From the NCBI RefSeq assembly GCF_003002875.1, contig NZ_PVTH01000001.1:372001-436000 (forward strand): a stretch of DNA of 64,000 nucleotides, written 5' to 3'. Within the stretch, counting starts at the first letter, position 1. Each line of letters starts with the position of its first letter. The notes under the pieces were generated by a model. It made no database searches, was not told where the DNA came from, and saw nothing but the letters and a program-made list of their open reading frames with translations. Positions 9,790 to 19,189 of the stretch are shown here, in pieces. Source of the stretch: Arcticibacter pallidicorallinus. Its GTDB lineage: Bacteria; Bacteroidota; Bacteroidia; Sphingobacteriales; Sphingobacteriaceae. Made by a program: the position numbers and the translations under genes.

Positions 9790-10767
9790 ATGAAAGTACT
9801 TAAAGTCGTCGGTATAGTCCTTGGTCTGGTTCTCATCCTCGCATTAGCGGGTGGTATATATTTGAAAGCAGCACTGCCTGACATTGAACCTGCTCCTGAA
9901 CTGACGATAGACAAAAGTGCTTCGCGCGTGGAAAGAGGCCGCTATCTGGCAAGCCATGTCGCTGTATGCATGGACTGCCATTCTACCCGCGAATGGAAAT
10001 ATTACTCGGGACCTATGGTCCATGAGACGAGGGGTGCAGGAGGGGAGAAGTTCTCCCGGGAGATGGGCTTCCCCGGAGTCTTCTACGCCCCCAACCTGAC
10101 GCCTTATGCATTGAAAGACTGGACAGATGGAGAGATCTTTCGTGCGGTTACATCCGGTGTCAATAAAGACGGTAAGGCGCTGTTTCCTTTAATGGCATCT
10201 CATCGGTTTGGGCGAATGGATAAGGAAGATATTTATAGCATTATCGCTTATATCCGCACCTTAAATCCAGTCAAAAGCGACATCCCGGAACGTGAAATTG
10301 ACTTCCCTGTTAATTTCATTATTAACACCATGCCTCAAGAACCCTCCTTTAGCAAAATTCCTTCTGAAAATAACCAGATAGGCTACGGTCGGTATCTGGT
10401 CAATGCGGCCGGATGTGTTGATTGTCACAGCCAGGTGGACCAGGGGAGCGTAATCAAAGGCACAGAATTCGGCGGAGGCATGGAGTTCAAACAGGCGGCC
10501 GGAACCGTCCGGTCGCCCAATATTACCCCGGATAAAGAAACAGGCATTGGCAACTGGTCAGAAGCGATGTTCATGACTCGCTTCGCCGCCTACGCGGACT
10601 CCAATTTCGTCAAACAGGAGCTGGCTCCCGATGAGCTGAATACGCCGATGCCATGGACCATGTATGCCGGTATGAAACCCTCTGATCTCAAAGCGATACA
10701 TGCATATCTTAAAAGTTTAAAGCCGATAAGCAATCGGGTGGAGCGGTCATTGAATGCTAAGTTTTAG
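9790..10767 (+). CDS. Membrane-anchored diheme cytochrome c
   Basis: The 325-residue protein has one N-terminal transmembrane anchor (about 5-27). Two cytochrome c domains follow, each with a CxxCH heme motif: CMDCH at 60-64 and CVDCH at 209-213. Each is followed by the PN(L/I)TP motif seen in alcohol and gluconate dehydrogenase cytochrome subunits. It should carry electrons in the periplasm. No partner dehydrogenase is adjacent; the cytochrome-fused sugar dehydrogenase at 7-8.5 kb is the nearest candidate. The last 11 bp overlap the end of the convergent pectate lyase gene. Confidence 0.9.
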   Translation: MKVLKVVGIVLGLVLILALAGGIYLKAALPDIEPAPELTIDKSASRVERGRYLASHVAVCMDCHSTREWKYYSGPMVHETRGAGGEKFSREMGFPGVFYAPNLTPYALKDWTDGEIFRAVTSGVNKDGKALFPLMASHRFGRMDKEDIYSIIAYIRTLNPVKSDIPEREIDFPVNFIINTMPQEPSFSKIPSENNQIGYGRYLVNAAGCVDCHSQVDQGSVIKGTEFGGGMEFKQAAGTVRSPNITPDKETGIGNWSEAMFMTRFAAYADSNFVKQELAPDELNTPMPWTMYAGMKPSDLKAIHAYLKSLKPISNRVERSLNAKF

Positions 10768-12097
10768 CATTCTCAGCTGCAACAATTGCGTTAAGATAGA
10801 CTTCAATATTCGTATATTCTTTGTCGATTGAATATTTGGATGAGTCTTCAGCGCTCTTTGGATTCAAGCCATGTTTACGTTCCCAGTCATCAGGCATTCC
10901 GTCCAGATCCGAGTCTATAATTTCATTATAGGTCTTGAGATCTGGCCATGATCCTACGTCAGCCGGAGAGTCTATGAGTCCTTTTCCCAATTTTCCGCTC
11001 GTGGATTTTCCGGTACGTACCTCGTTTACAATCCTCGAGTCTACCTGATCTCTCTTGTAGCTGGCTCCGGCATGTTTTAAAACAATATGGTAAGCATCCT
11101 CTGCCGACTGTAAGGACGTTTTCTGCACAGGAAAAGCCGTATCCATCCTGATAGAATCACAACCCTCGCATCGCACCCCGCCCGACCAGTTATCCCGACT
11201 GATGGAAACATTGTTATGCAAAACATTGCCTTTTACAAAGAAACGACCAAAGGGAGCCCAGGGATTAAGCAATGTGGTAGCCCTTTGTTTCGCTGTTGCC
11301 GGTCCGGCTTTGTAATAGTTGTTGACCACATTATAGCGACCTTTTTCACCTCCATAAGTACTATTGCTGCCCCAATTATAAATCACATTATTGCTAAAAT
11401 CTACCAGCTCGTCTTTGCTGTTGGGAGTGGTGGATGATCCGCTGAATCTTGGGGTTCTGCTGCTATGGCTGGCAATAAGATTGTGATGAAAAGACGCCCC
11501 CATACCTCCCCATATTCCGCCGTAGCCATGATCTCCCTTGGCATGTACAGACGCATTCAGGCTTTCGGTGATCATGCACCACTGCAGGGTGAAATCTTTG
11601 TTTCGGTAAAAGGATGCGCATTCATCGGTTGCCCAGCTCATCGAACAATGATCAATGATGATGTTATTGTTCGAGCTGTTGGCTCCTAATGCGTCTCCCT
11701 CAACTTTCTTTTCATCGCCCATGCGAAAGCGGATGTACCGGATGATCACGTTGTTTGCTTTGATACTGACCGGATAATTTTTTATGCAGATACCATCCCC
11801 CGGGGCCGACTGACCTGCTATCGTGATGTCGCCTTTGTTAATATCCAGCGGACTTTCGAGGGAAATATTACCTGAAACTGCGAAGACAATAACTCTTGGT
11901 CCGCTCGCCTGTATTGCCTTTCTTAGGCTGCCTTCGCCGCCGTCATTTAGATTACTTACGACCAGAGTTCTGCCCCCTCGTCCTCCGGACGTGTATTTTC
12001 CGAATCCTTCCGCACTGGGAAATGCGATTGGTTGTGCTTTTACGGTTATGCCCAGTACTGCCAGGCTTAAAAACAATAACGTCTTAATGGATATCAT
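10757..12097 (-). CDS. Pectate lyase (polysaccharide lyase family 1), secreted
   Basis: The 446-residue protein has a signal peptide (about 1-21) and then a right-handed beta-helix. The pattern FPSAEGFGKYTSGGRGG at its start, ITIAGQSAPGDG, and NIIIDHCSMSWATDE are typical of the PL1 pectate lyases of Bacteroidota; the Asp and Glu residues of the last stretch are probable calcium ligands. The C-terminal DSDLDGMPDDWE is a calcium-binding Asp-rich loop. It should cleave polygalacturonate by beta-elimination. It is the last gene of the SusC/SusD operon and is separated from it by a strong hairpin. Its 3' end overlaps the cytochrome gene by 11 bp. Confidence 0.93.
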   Translation of the reverse strand: MISIKTLLFLSLAVLGITVKAQPIAFPSAEGFGKYTSGGRGGRTLVVSNLNDGGEGSLRKAIQASGPRVIVFAVSGNISLESPLDINKGDITIAGQSAPGDGICIKNYPVSIKANNVIIRYIRFRMGDEKKVEGDALGANSSNNNIIIDHCSMSWATDECASFYRNKDFTLQWCMITESLNASVHAKGDHGYGGIWGGMGASFHHNLIASHSSRTPRFSGSSTTPNSKDELVDFSNNVIYNWGSNSTYGGEKGRYNVVNNYYKAGPATAKQRATTLLNPWAPFGRFFVKGNVLHNNVSISRDNWSGGVRCEGCDSIRMDTAFPVQKTSLQSAEDAYHIVLKHAGASYKRDQVDSRIVNEVRTGKSTSGKLGKGLIDSPADVGSWPDLKTYNEIIDSDLDGMPDDWERKHGLNPKSAEDSSKYSIDKEYTNIEVYLNAIVAAENAKT

Positions 12098-12133
12098 GAT
12101 GGTTGGAATGTTATGGAAAATGCTCGTAAAGCA

Positions 12134-12182
12134 CTTCGGCCTTCATTGTGACAGGATAATACTGTCATTATGAAGGCCGAAG
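12134..12182. other. Long hairpin inside the pectin operon
   Basis: A perfect 13-bp stem (12134-12146 with 12170-12182, core CTTCGGCCTTCAT) continues past a 2x2 internal loop into a 6-bp stem TGACAG/CTGTCA with a 7-nt loop. It lies in the 111-bp gap between the beta-helix lipoprotein and the pectate lyase. There is no T-run after it on the minus strand, so it is unlikely to be a simple terminator. An mRNA processing or stability element, or partial attenuator, is more likely. Confidence 0.6.
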
Positions 12183-12208
12183 CAATTAATAGTTTATTAG
12201 AGAAACGC

Positions 12209-13765
12209 TTACTGTCTCCATCTTGGATCACCAATTCCGTTAGCTTTTAGATCAAGGTCGGAAATAGTAAAGTTTCCGGTTGAAGGACTTGCGAACTTTG
12301 GATCCTTTGTTGTGAAAGTTCCTTTATCGTTCGTTGCCCCAGCAGTGGCACTTGCAGTGAAGTTAGGTGCCTCAAAATAATTATTATTCGCCATCGTAGC
12401 GATAGTCGGAGACTCTTTCGAATAATAGCCTACAGATTTTGCTATTATGTTCTTGGTGAAATTAATCTCATGTGACGCTAAACGAATGTATAACATTCTG
12501 CCAGCCGCAGTATTGATCACGTTATAGAAAGTGTTCGTCCTGATAGTAATGATACTTTTTACCCCTGAGAAAGCTGTTGAGCCTCCTGAATCCATGCGGA
12601 AAAAGTCCCTTTGTGGATCTGTTGTATTATAGACTGTGTTATTCTCGAAAAGGAAAGTGTCTGCTATGCTATTCCGGAAATCGAAAATATCATTCGTTCC
12701 TTTAATTTCGCTGAAGATATTGCCGCGAATCGTTACCGAAGCTACTCGCGCCTTTACGCTACCATAAAGTACTCCTTTTACATATTTAGTGATCTCACAG
12801 TCCTGTACCAGCAAAGATTCGTAGCTAGCATTTGTATTATCCTGGTCGTATATGATCGCTTGATTACCATCTGGCGCATCGGCACCATCAAGAACCAAAT
12901 CTCTCAAAGTTAAACCGGCCAGCTCTCTGATCCTGAAAATAGCACCGTTCACAACAGGCTTATTCGCCGGGTTTGTTCCTCTGATAGATATCGATTTACT
13001 TACCGTCACATTTGCTTTAATGTTGTAAGTGCCGGGAAACAACGCTATCGTCGCTCCAGGATTTGCGTTGGCAACTATCGCGGCAAGATCATCACCGGGG
13101 CTTACAGTAGTTACTTTGCTCAAATCCATTAAAGTCGTGAATGTTCGCGTGCCTCGGGTCTTTGTTCCACTGGTTAATTTCGCAGTATAATCAGTTTCTG
13201 GTGACAATCCTTCGATAACAGCCTGACCTGCAGCAAGCTCTCCGCTGGTCAGGGTGTGAGTTATGTTACCTGGTGAAATGGAAATGGCTGTTGCTGTGGC
13301 ACCGGCGGGCCAGTCAAGCGTAACGGATGTCGATGTTAACACCTTTAGATTGACATTTTGGAAAATCTGCTCCGCATCCGTTTTAAATGTTGTAGAAATC
13401 CATTTCGATTCGTCTACACCTTCACCAATAGCCTTAACGCGGACCCAATATGGTGTTTCTCCCGACAACCCTGGCACCGTATAGGGAAGCTGGGCAAACA
13501 TCACTTTTTCAATTGTTCTGACAGCTGTTCCAGTGAATTCAGCATTTTCGAATATCTCTATGCTGTAGGAACTGGCATTGCTTACCGCTCTCCAGTTCAG
13601 CCTTACTCCTGTTTTTTCGACTACGATAGCTTCTAAGTCAGTAGGAGAGAAGGCTCTCGGTACATCTAAAGTAGTTATTTCTGTAAAAAGGTCATCTTTA
13701 CACCCTGTGAAGCCGATGGAGCTTGCCAGGAGTAAACCAGCCAATAATATTTTATTTGTATTCAT
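12209..13765 (-). CDS. Surface lipoprotein with fibronectin III repeats and beta-helix (DUF4957/DUF5123 type)
   Basis: The start at ATG 13765 gives 518 residues with a standard lipoprotein signal (Cys22 in GFTGCKDD) and leaves a 10-bp gap after susD; the ATG at 13786 would overlap susD and put a poor extension before the signal. Two fibronectin type III-like domains follow (about 30-130 and 135-215), then a right-handed parallel beta-helix with the PGTY, ISIRG and IRGNIF features seen in DUF4957 and DUF5123 proteins. In pectin loci of Bacteroidota such proteins are encoded after SusD and are thought to bind or cleave homogalacturonan at the cell surface. No lyase catalytic residues could be assigned. 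Confidence 0.85.
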   Translation of the reverse strand: MNTNKILLAGLLLASSIGFTGCKDDLFTEITTLDVPRAFSPTDLEAIVVEKTGVRLNWRAVSNASSYSIEIFENAEFTGTAVRTIEKVMFAQLPYTVPGLSGETPYWVRVKAIGEGVDESKWISTTFKTDAEQIFQNVNLKVLTSTSVTLDWPAGATATAISISPGNITHTLTSGELAAGQAVIEGLSPETDYTAKLTSGTKTRGTRTFTTLMDLSKVTTVSPGDDLAAIVANANPGATIALFPGTYNIKANVTVSKSISIRGTNPANKPVVNGAIFRIRELAGLTLRDLVLDGADAPDGNQAIIYDQDNTNASYESLLVQDCEITKYVKGVLYGSVKARVASVTIRGNIFSEIKGTNDIFDFRNSIADTFLFENNTVYNTTDPQRDFFRMDSGGSTAFSGVKSIITIRTNTFYNVINTAAGRMLYIRLASHEINFTKNIIAKSVGYYSKESPTIATMANNNYFEAPNFTASATAGATNDKGTFTTKDPKFASPSTGNFTISDLDLKANGIGDPRWRQ

Positions 13766-13775
13766 AAAACTATGA

Positions 13776-15554
13776 TTATAAGCCAAGGTTAGTATTGTTT
13801 AATGTTCCGTTTGACGAGTCAATGAAGACTTGCCATATTGGCCAAAACTGTTGGCTATTCGGATCTTTCGTATAAAGAGCGTCCCAGAAGGTGATCTTGT
13901 CGCTGGTTGAAGACATTGTCCAGGCTTTATTAGCTGTATAGCCAAGTGAAGCACCTATTGCATCAGTATCTCCGAAGTTTAAACCATAAATTTCTACGGT
14001 TTCTTTATCATCCCGGGTTTTGTAATAGATCTTACTTGGTAAATCAGCATATCTTCCTTGTCTGTTTTCCAGTTGCTGAAGTTTTACCTTCGCTTCATCC
14101 AGCTTAGTCTTCAACAAATTCCAGCGAATGAGGTCAGCTTTTCGGAGCATTTCTCCAGTGAATTCTAAAGCTCTTTCGTCTACGATAGCGTTAAAGAAAC
14201 TAGTTTTCGAAGCTGTAACCTGAGCCATATAAGCCGTAACTTTGCCAGCGTTATTCGGGAAAGCTCTCTTGCGGATCATCTCCAGATATGGTGCTGCAGC
14301 TGCCGGACCGTCTAGTTCATTGATGGCCTCTGCAGCCATTAGTACTACGTCAGCATAGCGCATGTAAAGCCAGTTTAAACCGTCATCGTTAGTTGAAGTT
14401 ACCACCCTTTTCATCCACTCGTAGCGATACTTTCCAAAGTAGGTACGACCTAAGTTTGAAGGTACCTGAATTCCTCCGGTCCACTCGTAAGGAACGATTG
14501 ATACATCTCTTCTTACATCCTCTTTGTCGTATTCATACAGCATAATAGGGTTCGGCACGTTGGTTCCGCCCCGGTTTTGGCCAGTATATTTGTCGGTCGT
14601 CGTATGGCGTACCCCCAGGTCGAAGATTACTCTTCCGCGTCCTTCGCTAAAAGGTATTTCCCACATAGATTCTAAGCCCGCACGTCCGGTTTCCTCATTC
14701 AGCGTACGAAAAACTTCTTCAAAACCTTGCAGCTTTAAGGTTCCGCTGTTAATAATATCCAGACATTCGTTTTTCGCAATCGTGTACATCTTCTCGCGGG
14801 ATAGCTCCGGGTCTGTGCTCAAGCGGATTGTTCCATCCAGACGTTGTGCGTATCCACCGGCGGCTAACGCTAAACGCGCCCTTAACCCCTTTGCAAACGC
14901 TTTGCTGACACGTTCAACGGACTGAGTTCTGGCTGAAGCATTAGGCCATGGCAACAATGTAGCGGCCTCTTCCAGATCTGCAAGCAGTTGCTTGTAAATA
15001 ACATCTCTGTCGCTTCTCGGCAAATAAGTTGTTTCAGAAGTGATCGGCTCAAAGCGTGCAGGAACATCACCCCAACCTTTGATCAAATCACTATACACAA
15101 CGGCTCTTAGCGTTAATATCTCTCCCAGTATCTGTCCAAGCTGAGCATTATTTTGAATATCCCCGTAGGTTCTTAAACCTCTGATAGCCAGGTTAGCCCT
15201 TTCGATGCCTTCGTAGAACTTCGCCCAGGCGTTGTTGTCAGTGTTCATCTGTGTATTGGCCACATTGGTATTGAAGTTAGACAGTCTGGACTGCTCACTA
15301 TCTGTGGTCTTTAATCCATTGTACACTTCCGTATCTGTATTGATGCCGTAGAATACAAGATATCTTCCTCTGTAGGAGTTTGTCTCCCCAAATGACTGGA
15401 TGATCCCTGCTATCGATCCCTCGGCCAGGGCCGGGGTTGAGAAAATAACGGATTCGTCCAGAGATGATTTTGTAGGAGCGTCGAGAGCGTCCTTGCAGCT
15501 GCTTATACAAGTAAGCCCCGCAAGAAGTAAACATATATTGACAATTTTTTTCAT
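13776..15554 (-). CDS. SusD/RagB family glycan-binding lipoprotein
   Basis: The 592-residue protein has a lipoprotein signal with Cys20 (CISSCKD) and the helical, TPR-like layout of SusD: an N-terminal ALAEG...RGRY region, YSDLIKGWGDVP, and the C-terminal ALEFTGEMLRKADLIRWN motif. SusD proteins lie on the outer face of the outer membrane and act as the lid of the SusC transporter, binding the oligosaccharide. It starts 21 bp downstream of susC on the same strand. The neighbouring pectate lyase suggests a pectin-derived ligand. Confidence 0.97.
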   Translation of the reverse strand: MKKIVNICLLLAGLTCISSCKDALDAPTKSSLDESVIFSTPALAEGSIAGIIQSFGETNSYRGRYLVFYGINTDTEVYNGLKTTDSEQSRLSNFNTNVANTQMNTDNNAWAKFYEGIERANLAIRGLRTYGDIQNNAQLGQILGEILTLRAVVYSDLIKGWGDVPARFEPITSETTYLPRSDRDVIYKQLLADLEEAATLLPWPNASARTQSVERVSKAFAKGLRARLALAAGGYAQRLDGTIRLSTDPELSREKMYTIAKNECLDIINSGTLKLQGFEEVFRTLNEETGRAGLESMWEIPFSEGRGRVIFDLGVRHTTTDKYTGQNRGGTNVPNPIMLYEYDKEDVRRDVSIVPYEWTGGIQVPSNLGRTYFGKYRYEWMKRVVTSTNDDGLNWLYMRYADVVLMAAEAINELDGPAAAAPYLEMIRKRAFPNNAGKVTAYMAQVTASKTSFFNAIVDERALEFTGEMLRKADLIRWNLLKTKLDEAKVKLQQLENRQGRYADLPSKIYYKTRDDKETVEIYGLNFGDTDAIGASLGYTANKAWTMSSTSDKITFWDALYTKDPNSQQFWPIWQVFIDSSNGTLNNTNLGL

Positions 15555-15575
15555 TTTCTTTAATTTATAGTCCGT

Positions 15576-18500
15576 CTAGAAACCAACATTCAAACCGAAT
15601 ACATAAGATTTGCTTTTTGGATACGCTGAATAATCTACTCCTGGAGTAAGAGCGGTTCTGCGCCTTGTCGAAACCTCAGGATCGAATCCAGAGTAGTTTG
15701 TCCATAAGAACAAGTTGTAGCCGGATGCGTATACACGCAGGCTCTTCATCTTTAATTTTGAAGCAACCGCTTTTGGTAAGGAGTAGCCCAGTGTAACCGT
15801 TCCCAATCTCAGGAACGAACCATCTTCAACCGCCCAGTCACTCAATACATATCTGCTCATATATGGAGACCAAAGGGTAGTGTTGGCATTCATTGCCTGT
15901 AGTTCGGCTCCATCGTTGCTGATGGTTCCGTCAGGTCGTAGATTTGTCCATCTTTGTCCTGATGCCATAGTCGCGATCATGTTCCTTGAGCTATATTTAC
16001 TGGTAGATGTGTACTCTATCTTGTTGGCATTGTAGATGTCATTTCCATAGCTCCAGTTGAAGTATGCAGCCAAGTCAAAATTGTATATTCTTGACATTAT
16101 CGAGAATCCACCTGTATGCTTCGGATTGGTGTTTCCAATAACCGCTCTGTCAGTTGCGTCAATTTTACCGTCGCCGTTAAGATCTTTCAGTTTCATTGAA
16201 CCAGGACGTATTGTTCCAACAGTTGATGCCGCGTTAGCCACATCCGTATTCAAGGTCCAGCTTCCTTTGGCAGCATCGTAGCCTGAAAAGTCAGAAACTT
16301 CGTACCGGCCGTCACTTACATATCCGTAAATCCGCCCGATTGATGCTCCTTCCTGCACCAGGTAGTCATAGCCTACTTCTGTTGATGCCCAACCCGAGGT
16401 TCCTCTTACATCGAGACCACCTAAGGAAACAACTTCGTTCTTATTGGTTGCAATATTAGCGTTCAAAGTCAGATCAAAGTTTTTCTTTCTCACTGCGCTC
16501 CAGTTTAAAGAAAATTCGATCCCTTTGTTCTTCGTTTCACCCAGGTTACGATATTGAAAATCATAGCCCGTACCCGATACAGGGTATTCGATAAGTAGAT
16601 CCTTTGTGTTATTCAGGTAAAAATCCAATGTACCATTCAGTCGCGTGTTGAATAAAGAGATATCCAACCCGGCGTTCTTGGTAACCGTTGTTTCCCATTT
16701 CAAATCAGGATTTGCCATGGTTTTAGATGGGGCCCAATAGTTGTTACTTCCATTCACCCATGTGGTAGTAGTATTCAGGAATGATTGGACCATTTGACCT
16801 GAAGGGATGCCATTATTACCGGCCTCACCATAACTTAATCTTAGTTTCAAGTCGGTAAGCCATGATTTAGCTTCTTCCATGAAAGCTTCATCTGATACAC
16901 GCCATGCTGCCGATACTGATGGGAAATATCCCCATTGATTTCCTTCTTTGAATTTGGAAGAACCATCTGCTCTGAACGTTCCTGTCAGCAAGTATTTGCC
17001 TTTGAAATTGTAATTTACCCTTCCGAAAAACGACAACAAATTATCATTTACTAAAAAGTTATTGTCAATTGAATTGGCCTGACCTTGTGTAGACAGAGCA
17101 CGTGAGTCTTCAAACGAAAAGGTATTGGGTAATCCATGCACAGTTGCGGTCAGAATTCCCTCTTCTGTCTTGATATACTCCTGTCCCAAAAGCGCATTCA
17201 ACGAATGATCTTTGTTCAGTAGCTTACCAAAATCATAGTTTAATGTGTTGGTATTTCTAAAGCTGTTTCTGTTTGTATTAGTGAAAATGATGGCCGGATC
17301 TCCTTGATTCTCGCTTGACGGTACATTTTGTACATAATACGTTGATGTTCCATAGAATCGATCCTGGTCATTCCGGTATCCATCGTAGCCAATCTCCGTT
17401 CTGAATCGCAAATCTTTGATGACATCCCAGTTCAGTGCGCCATTGAAGTTATAGGTCTTTCTCTGAACGTACTGATCGTTGTCTGTGAGTGCTACAATAG
17501 GGCTGAATAGGTTGAAATCAGGATCTGTCTCTGTGCTGTTTGTTAAGCCATTCACCGGAATTGACGGATAAATCATGGCAAACTTCAATCTGGAGTCAGC
17601 AGAAGATATTTCCCGTTGCTCATTAGCGCCACCACCTTCGATTTTGGTGTTCGAATATCTTGCTCCAAAATCTATAGATAACTTGTCGTAGAGCTTATGG
17701 TTTAGTTTAAAGTTTAGGTTCTGTCTTTCGAACCCTGACAGCAACATGATAGCTTTATCTTTAACAAAGCTATGGCTTACGCTGAATTTAGTTTTCTCAC
17801 CTCCGCCGCTGATGTTCAGGTTTTGGTTGTAAGTTGTTCCGGTGCGTCCGAAAACGATATCCTGCCAGTCGTTTGCGTCTAAGTTAGCGTACATGTCGAT
17901 ATCCTGGAAGTTTCCAAAATACTTGGTGTAATCTTTTACCTCTCCGTCAAGCAATGCCCTTTCATACTGAAAATATGCATAATCCTGTGGCGTTAATACA
18001 TCCAGTTTATTGGCAAGATTTCGTACGCCTGAGAATACATTATAGCTGATGCTCGTGGTACCTGTCTTACTGTTCTTCGTTGTAATCAGGATTACCCCGT
18101 TAGCCCCTCTCGAACCGTAGATTGCGGTAGATGAGGCATCTTTTAGGATGTCGATTGTCTCGATGTCCGATGGAGCGATATCTGATATTGAATTGACAGG
18201 GAACCCGTCAACGATATATAGAGGTGCGTTGCTTCCCGTGATCGAACCTCCACCTCTTACCCGGACAGTCATTTCCGCATCAGGAGATCCTTCAGTCGTA
18301 GAAATCTGAACTCCGGCAACTCGTCCGGTGATCGCTTCTATAGCCGAAGAAACCGGAGCAGCTGTGATAACGTCAGCACTAACGGATGCAACAGCACCTG
18401 TCAGGTCTTTCTTTTTCACTGTACCATAGCCAATTACGACGACTTCATCCAGGGAGGTCACATCTTCTTCTAGCGTAACATTGATTTTTGACTGACCTCC

Positions 18501-18752
18501 AACATTTACTTCTTTGGCTTTAAATCCTACGTAATTAAGAACCAAAATTGTATTTGTGGAGGGAACGTTTAATTTGAAGTTACCATTTACGTCGGTACTC
18601 GCTCCTTGTTTTGTGCCTTTCACTGTGACACTCACGCCGATAAGAGCTTCTCCGCCCTTATCTGTGACATTACCCGTTACTTGTCTTGTTTGTGCAGACG
18701 CAACAAACAAAATTGAACACAGGAAAGTCACTACTAGTAGAACTTTTTTCAT
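15576..18752 (-). CDS. SusC/RagA family TonB-dependent outer membrane transporter
   Basis: The 1058-residue protein begins with a signal peptide (about 1-20), then a carboxypeptidase-regulatory-like domain (about 24-100), the TonB-box/plug region starting at VVIGYGTVKKKDLTGAV (about 106-230) and a long beta-barrel ending in an aromatic residue (GLNVGF). This is the usual SusC layout and length. It imports oligosaccharides delivered by SusD using energy from TonB. No extra N-terminal STN domain is present, so it is not of the anti-sigma signalling type. It is the first gene of the susC-susD-lipoprotein-lyase operon. Confidence 0.97.
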   Translation of the reverse strand: MKKVLLVVTFLCSILFVASAQTRQVTGNVTDKGGEALIGVSVTVKGTKQGASTDVNGNFKLNVPSTNTILVLNYVGFKAKEVNVGGQSKINVTLEEDVTSLDEVVVIGYGTVKKKDLTGAVASVSADVITAAPVSSAIEAITGRVAGVQISTTEGSPDAEMTVRVRGGGSITGSNAPLYIVDGFPVNSISDIAPSDIETIDILKDASSTAIYGSRGANGVILITTKNSKTGTTSISYNVFSGVRNLANKLDVLTPQDYAYFQYERALLDGEVKDYTKYFGNFQDIDMYANLDANDWQDIVFGRTGTTYNQNLNISGGGEKTKFSVSHSFVKDKAIMLLSGFERQNLNFKLNHKLYDKLSIDFGARYSNTKIEGGGANEQREISSADSRLKFAMIYPSIPVNGLTNSTETDPDFNLFSPIVALTDNDQYVQRKTYNFNGALNWDVIKDLRFRTEIGYDGYRNDQDRFYGTSTYYVQNVPSSENQGDPAIIFTNTNRNSFRNTNTLNYDFGKLLNKDHSLNALLGQEYIKTEEGILTATVHGLPNTFSFEDSRALSTQGQANSIDNNFLVNDNLLSFFGRVNYNFKGKYLLTGTFRADGSSKFKEGNQWGYFPSVSAAWRVSDEAFMEEAKSWLTDLKLRLSYGEAGNNGIPSGQMVQSFLNTTTTWVNGSNNYWAPSKTMANPDLKWETTVTKNAGLDISLFNTRLNGTLDFYLNNTKDLLIEYPVSGTGYDFQYRNLGETKNKGIEFSLNWSAVRKKNFDLTLNANIATNKNEVVSLGGLDVRGTSGWASTEVGYDYLVQEGASIGRIYGYVSDGRYEVSDFSGYDAAKGSWTLNTDVANAASTVGTIRPGSMKLKDLNGDGKIDATDRAVIGNTNPKHTGGFSIMSRIYNFDLAAYFNWSYGNDIYNANKIEYTSTSKYSSRNMIATMASGQRWTNLRPDGTISNDGAELQAMNANTTLWSPYMSRYVLSDWAVEDGSFLRLGTVTLGYSLPKAVASKLKMKSLRVYASGYNLFLWTNYSGFDPEVSTRRRTALTPGVDYSAYPKSKSYVFGLNVGF

Positions 18753-18836
18753 GCAATAATTATTTAGGTTAAAGAAATCCCTGTAGGCAATTGGGTTAGT
18801 ACTCTTAATTTATATTGGTTGAACTGCCTATGCGGC

Positions 18837-18865
18837 CAAATCTATATACTTTAATTTTAAACAAA
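18837..18865 (-). promoter_or_regulatory. Promoter of the susC operon
   Basis: Read on the minus strand there is a -33-like TTTG (complement of CAAA at 18862-18865), 17 bp, then TAGATTTG (complement of 18837-18844), an exact TAnnTTTG match. The start of susC is about 85 bp further downstream, so the mRNA would have a leader of about 75-80 nt. Confidence 0.55.
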
Positions 18866-19062
18866 ATGACCAGAGACATAATTATTTGTGCAATCGTTCC
18901 CGTAAATAGAAAACAATGCGTTTGATTTATTTAAACTGTACACAGACAATGATTTGATTGTATCTATTGCCCCTCAGATAAAATTTCAGAATACACAGCG
19001 CCTGGGTAGGACTTTGGCTTTAACCGTGGAAAGAAATCTGGTCACTCAACAAAATTCTGGGT

Positions 19063-19070
19063 TATATTTG
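19063..19070 (+). promoter_or_regulatory. -7 promoter element of topB
   Basis: TATATTTG matches TAnnTTTG exactly and is followed by the CAAC often seen after such elements. It is about 115 bp upstream of the topB ATG, so the transcript would carry a leader that contains the small ORF at 19094. No clear -33 element was found. Confidence 0.45.
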
Positions 19071-19093
19071 CAACTTAGAATTTGTTAGAAACC

Positions 19094-19189
19094 ATGTCCA
19101 GAGCTCGCCTTTACAACGCATCTTTTTCTTCCTTTCACTGTATAACTTCACTTCAATCAGTTGACTGCTCTATCCTTGCCGCGGTATGA
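19094..19189 (+). CDS. Possible 31-codon leader peptide overlapping topB
   Basis: An ATG at 19094, shortly after the predicted topB transcription start, opens a frame of 31 codons. It ends in a TGA that overlaps the topB start as ATGA (19186-19189). The peptide begins MSRARLYNASF and has no recognised domain. The 4-bp overlap is the arrangement used for translational coupling. It could also be chance, since 31 open codons are not rare. Confidence 0.3.
   Translation: MSRARLYNASFSSFHCITSLQSVDCSILAAV

Larger units (their letters stand above)
18753..19185. other. Divergent intergenic region between susC and topB
   Basis: This 433-bp stretch contains the susC promoter on the minus strand and the topB promoter on the plus strand with its leader. 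No HTCS, ECF or AraC-type regulator gene is found here or elsewhere near the locus, so the regulator of the pectin genes is outside the window. Apart from the promoters and a short leader ORF I see no clear structure. Confidence 0.6.
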
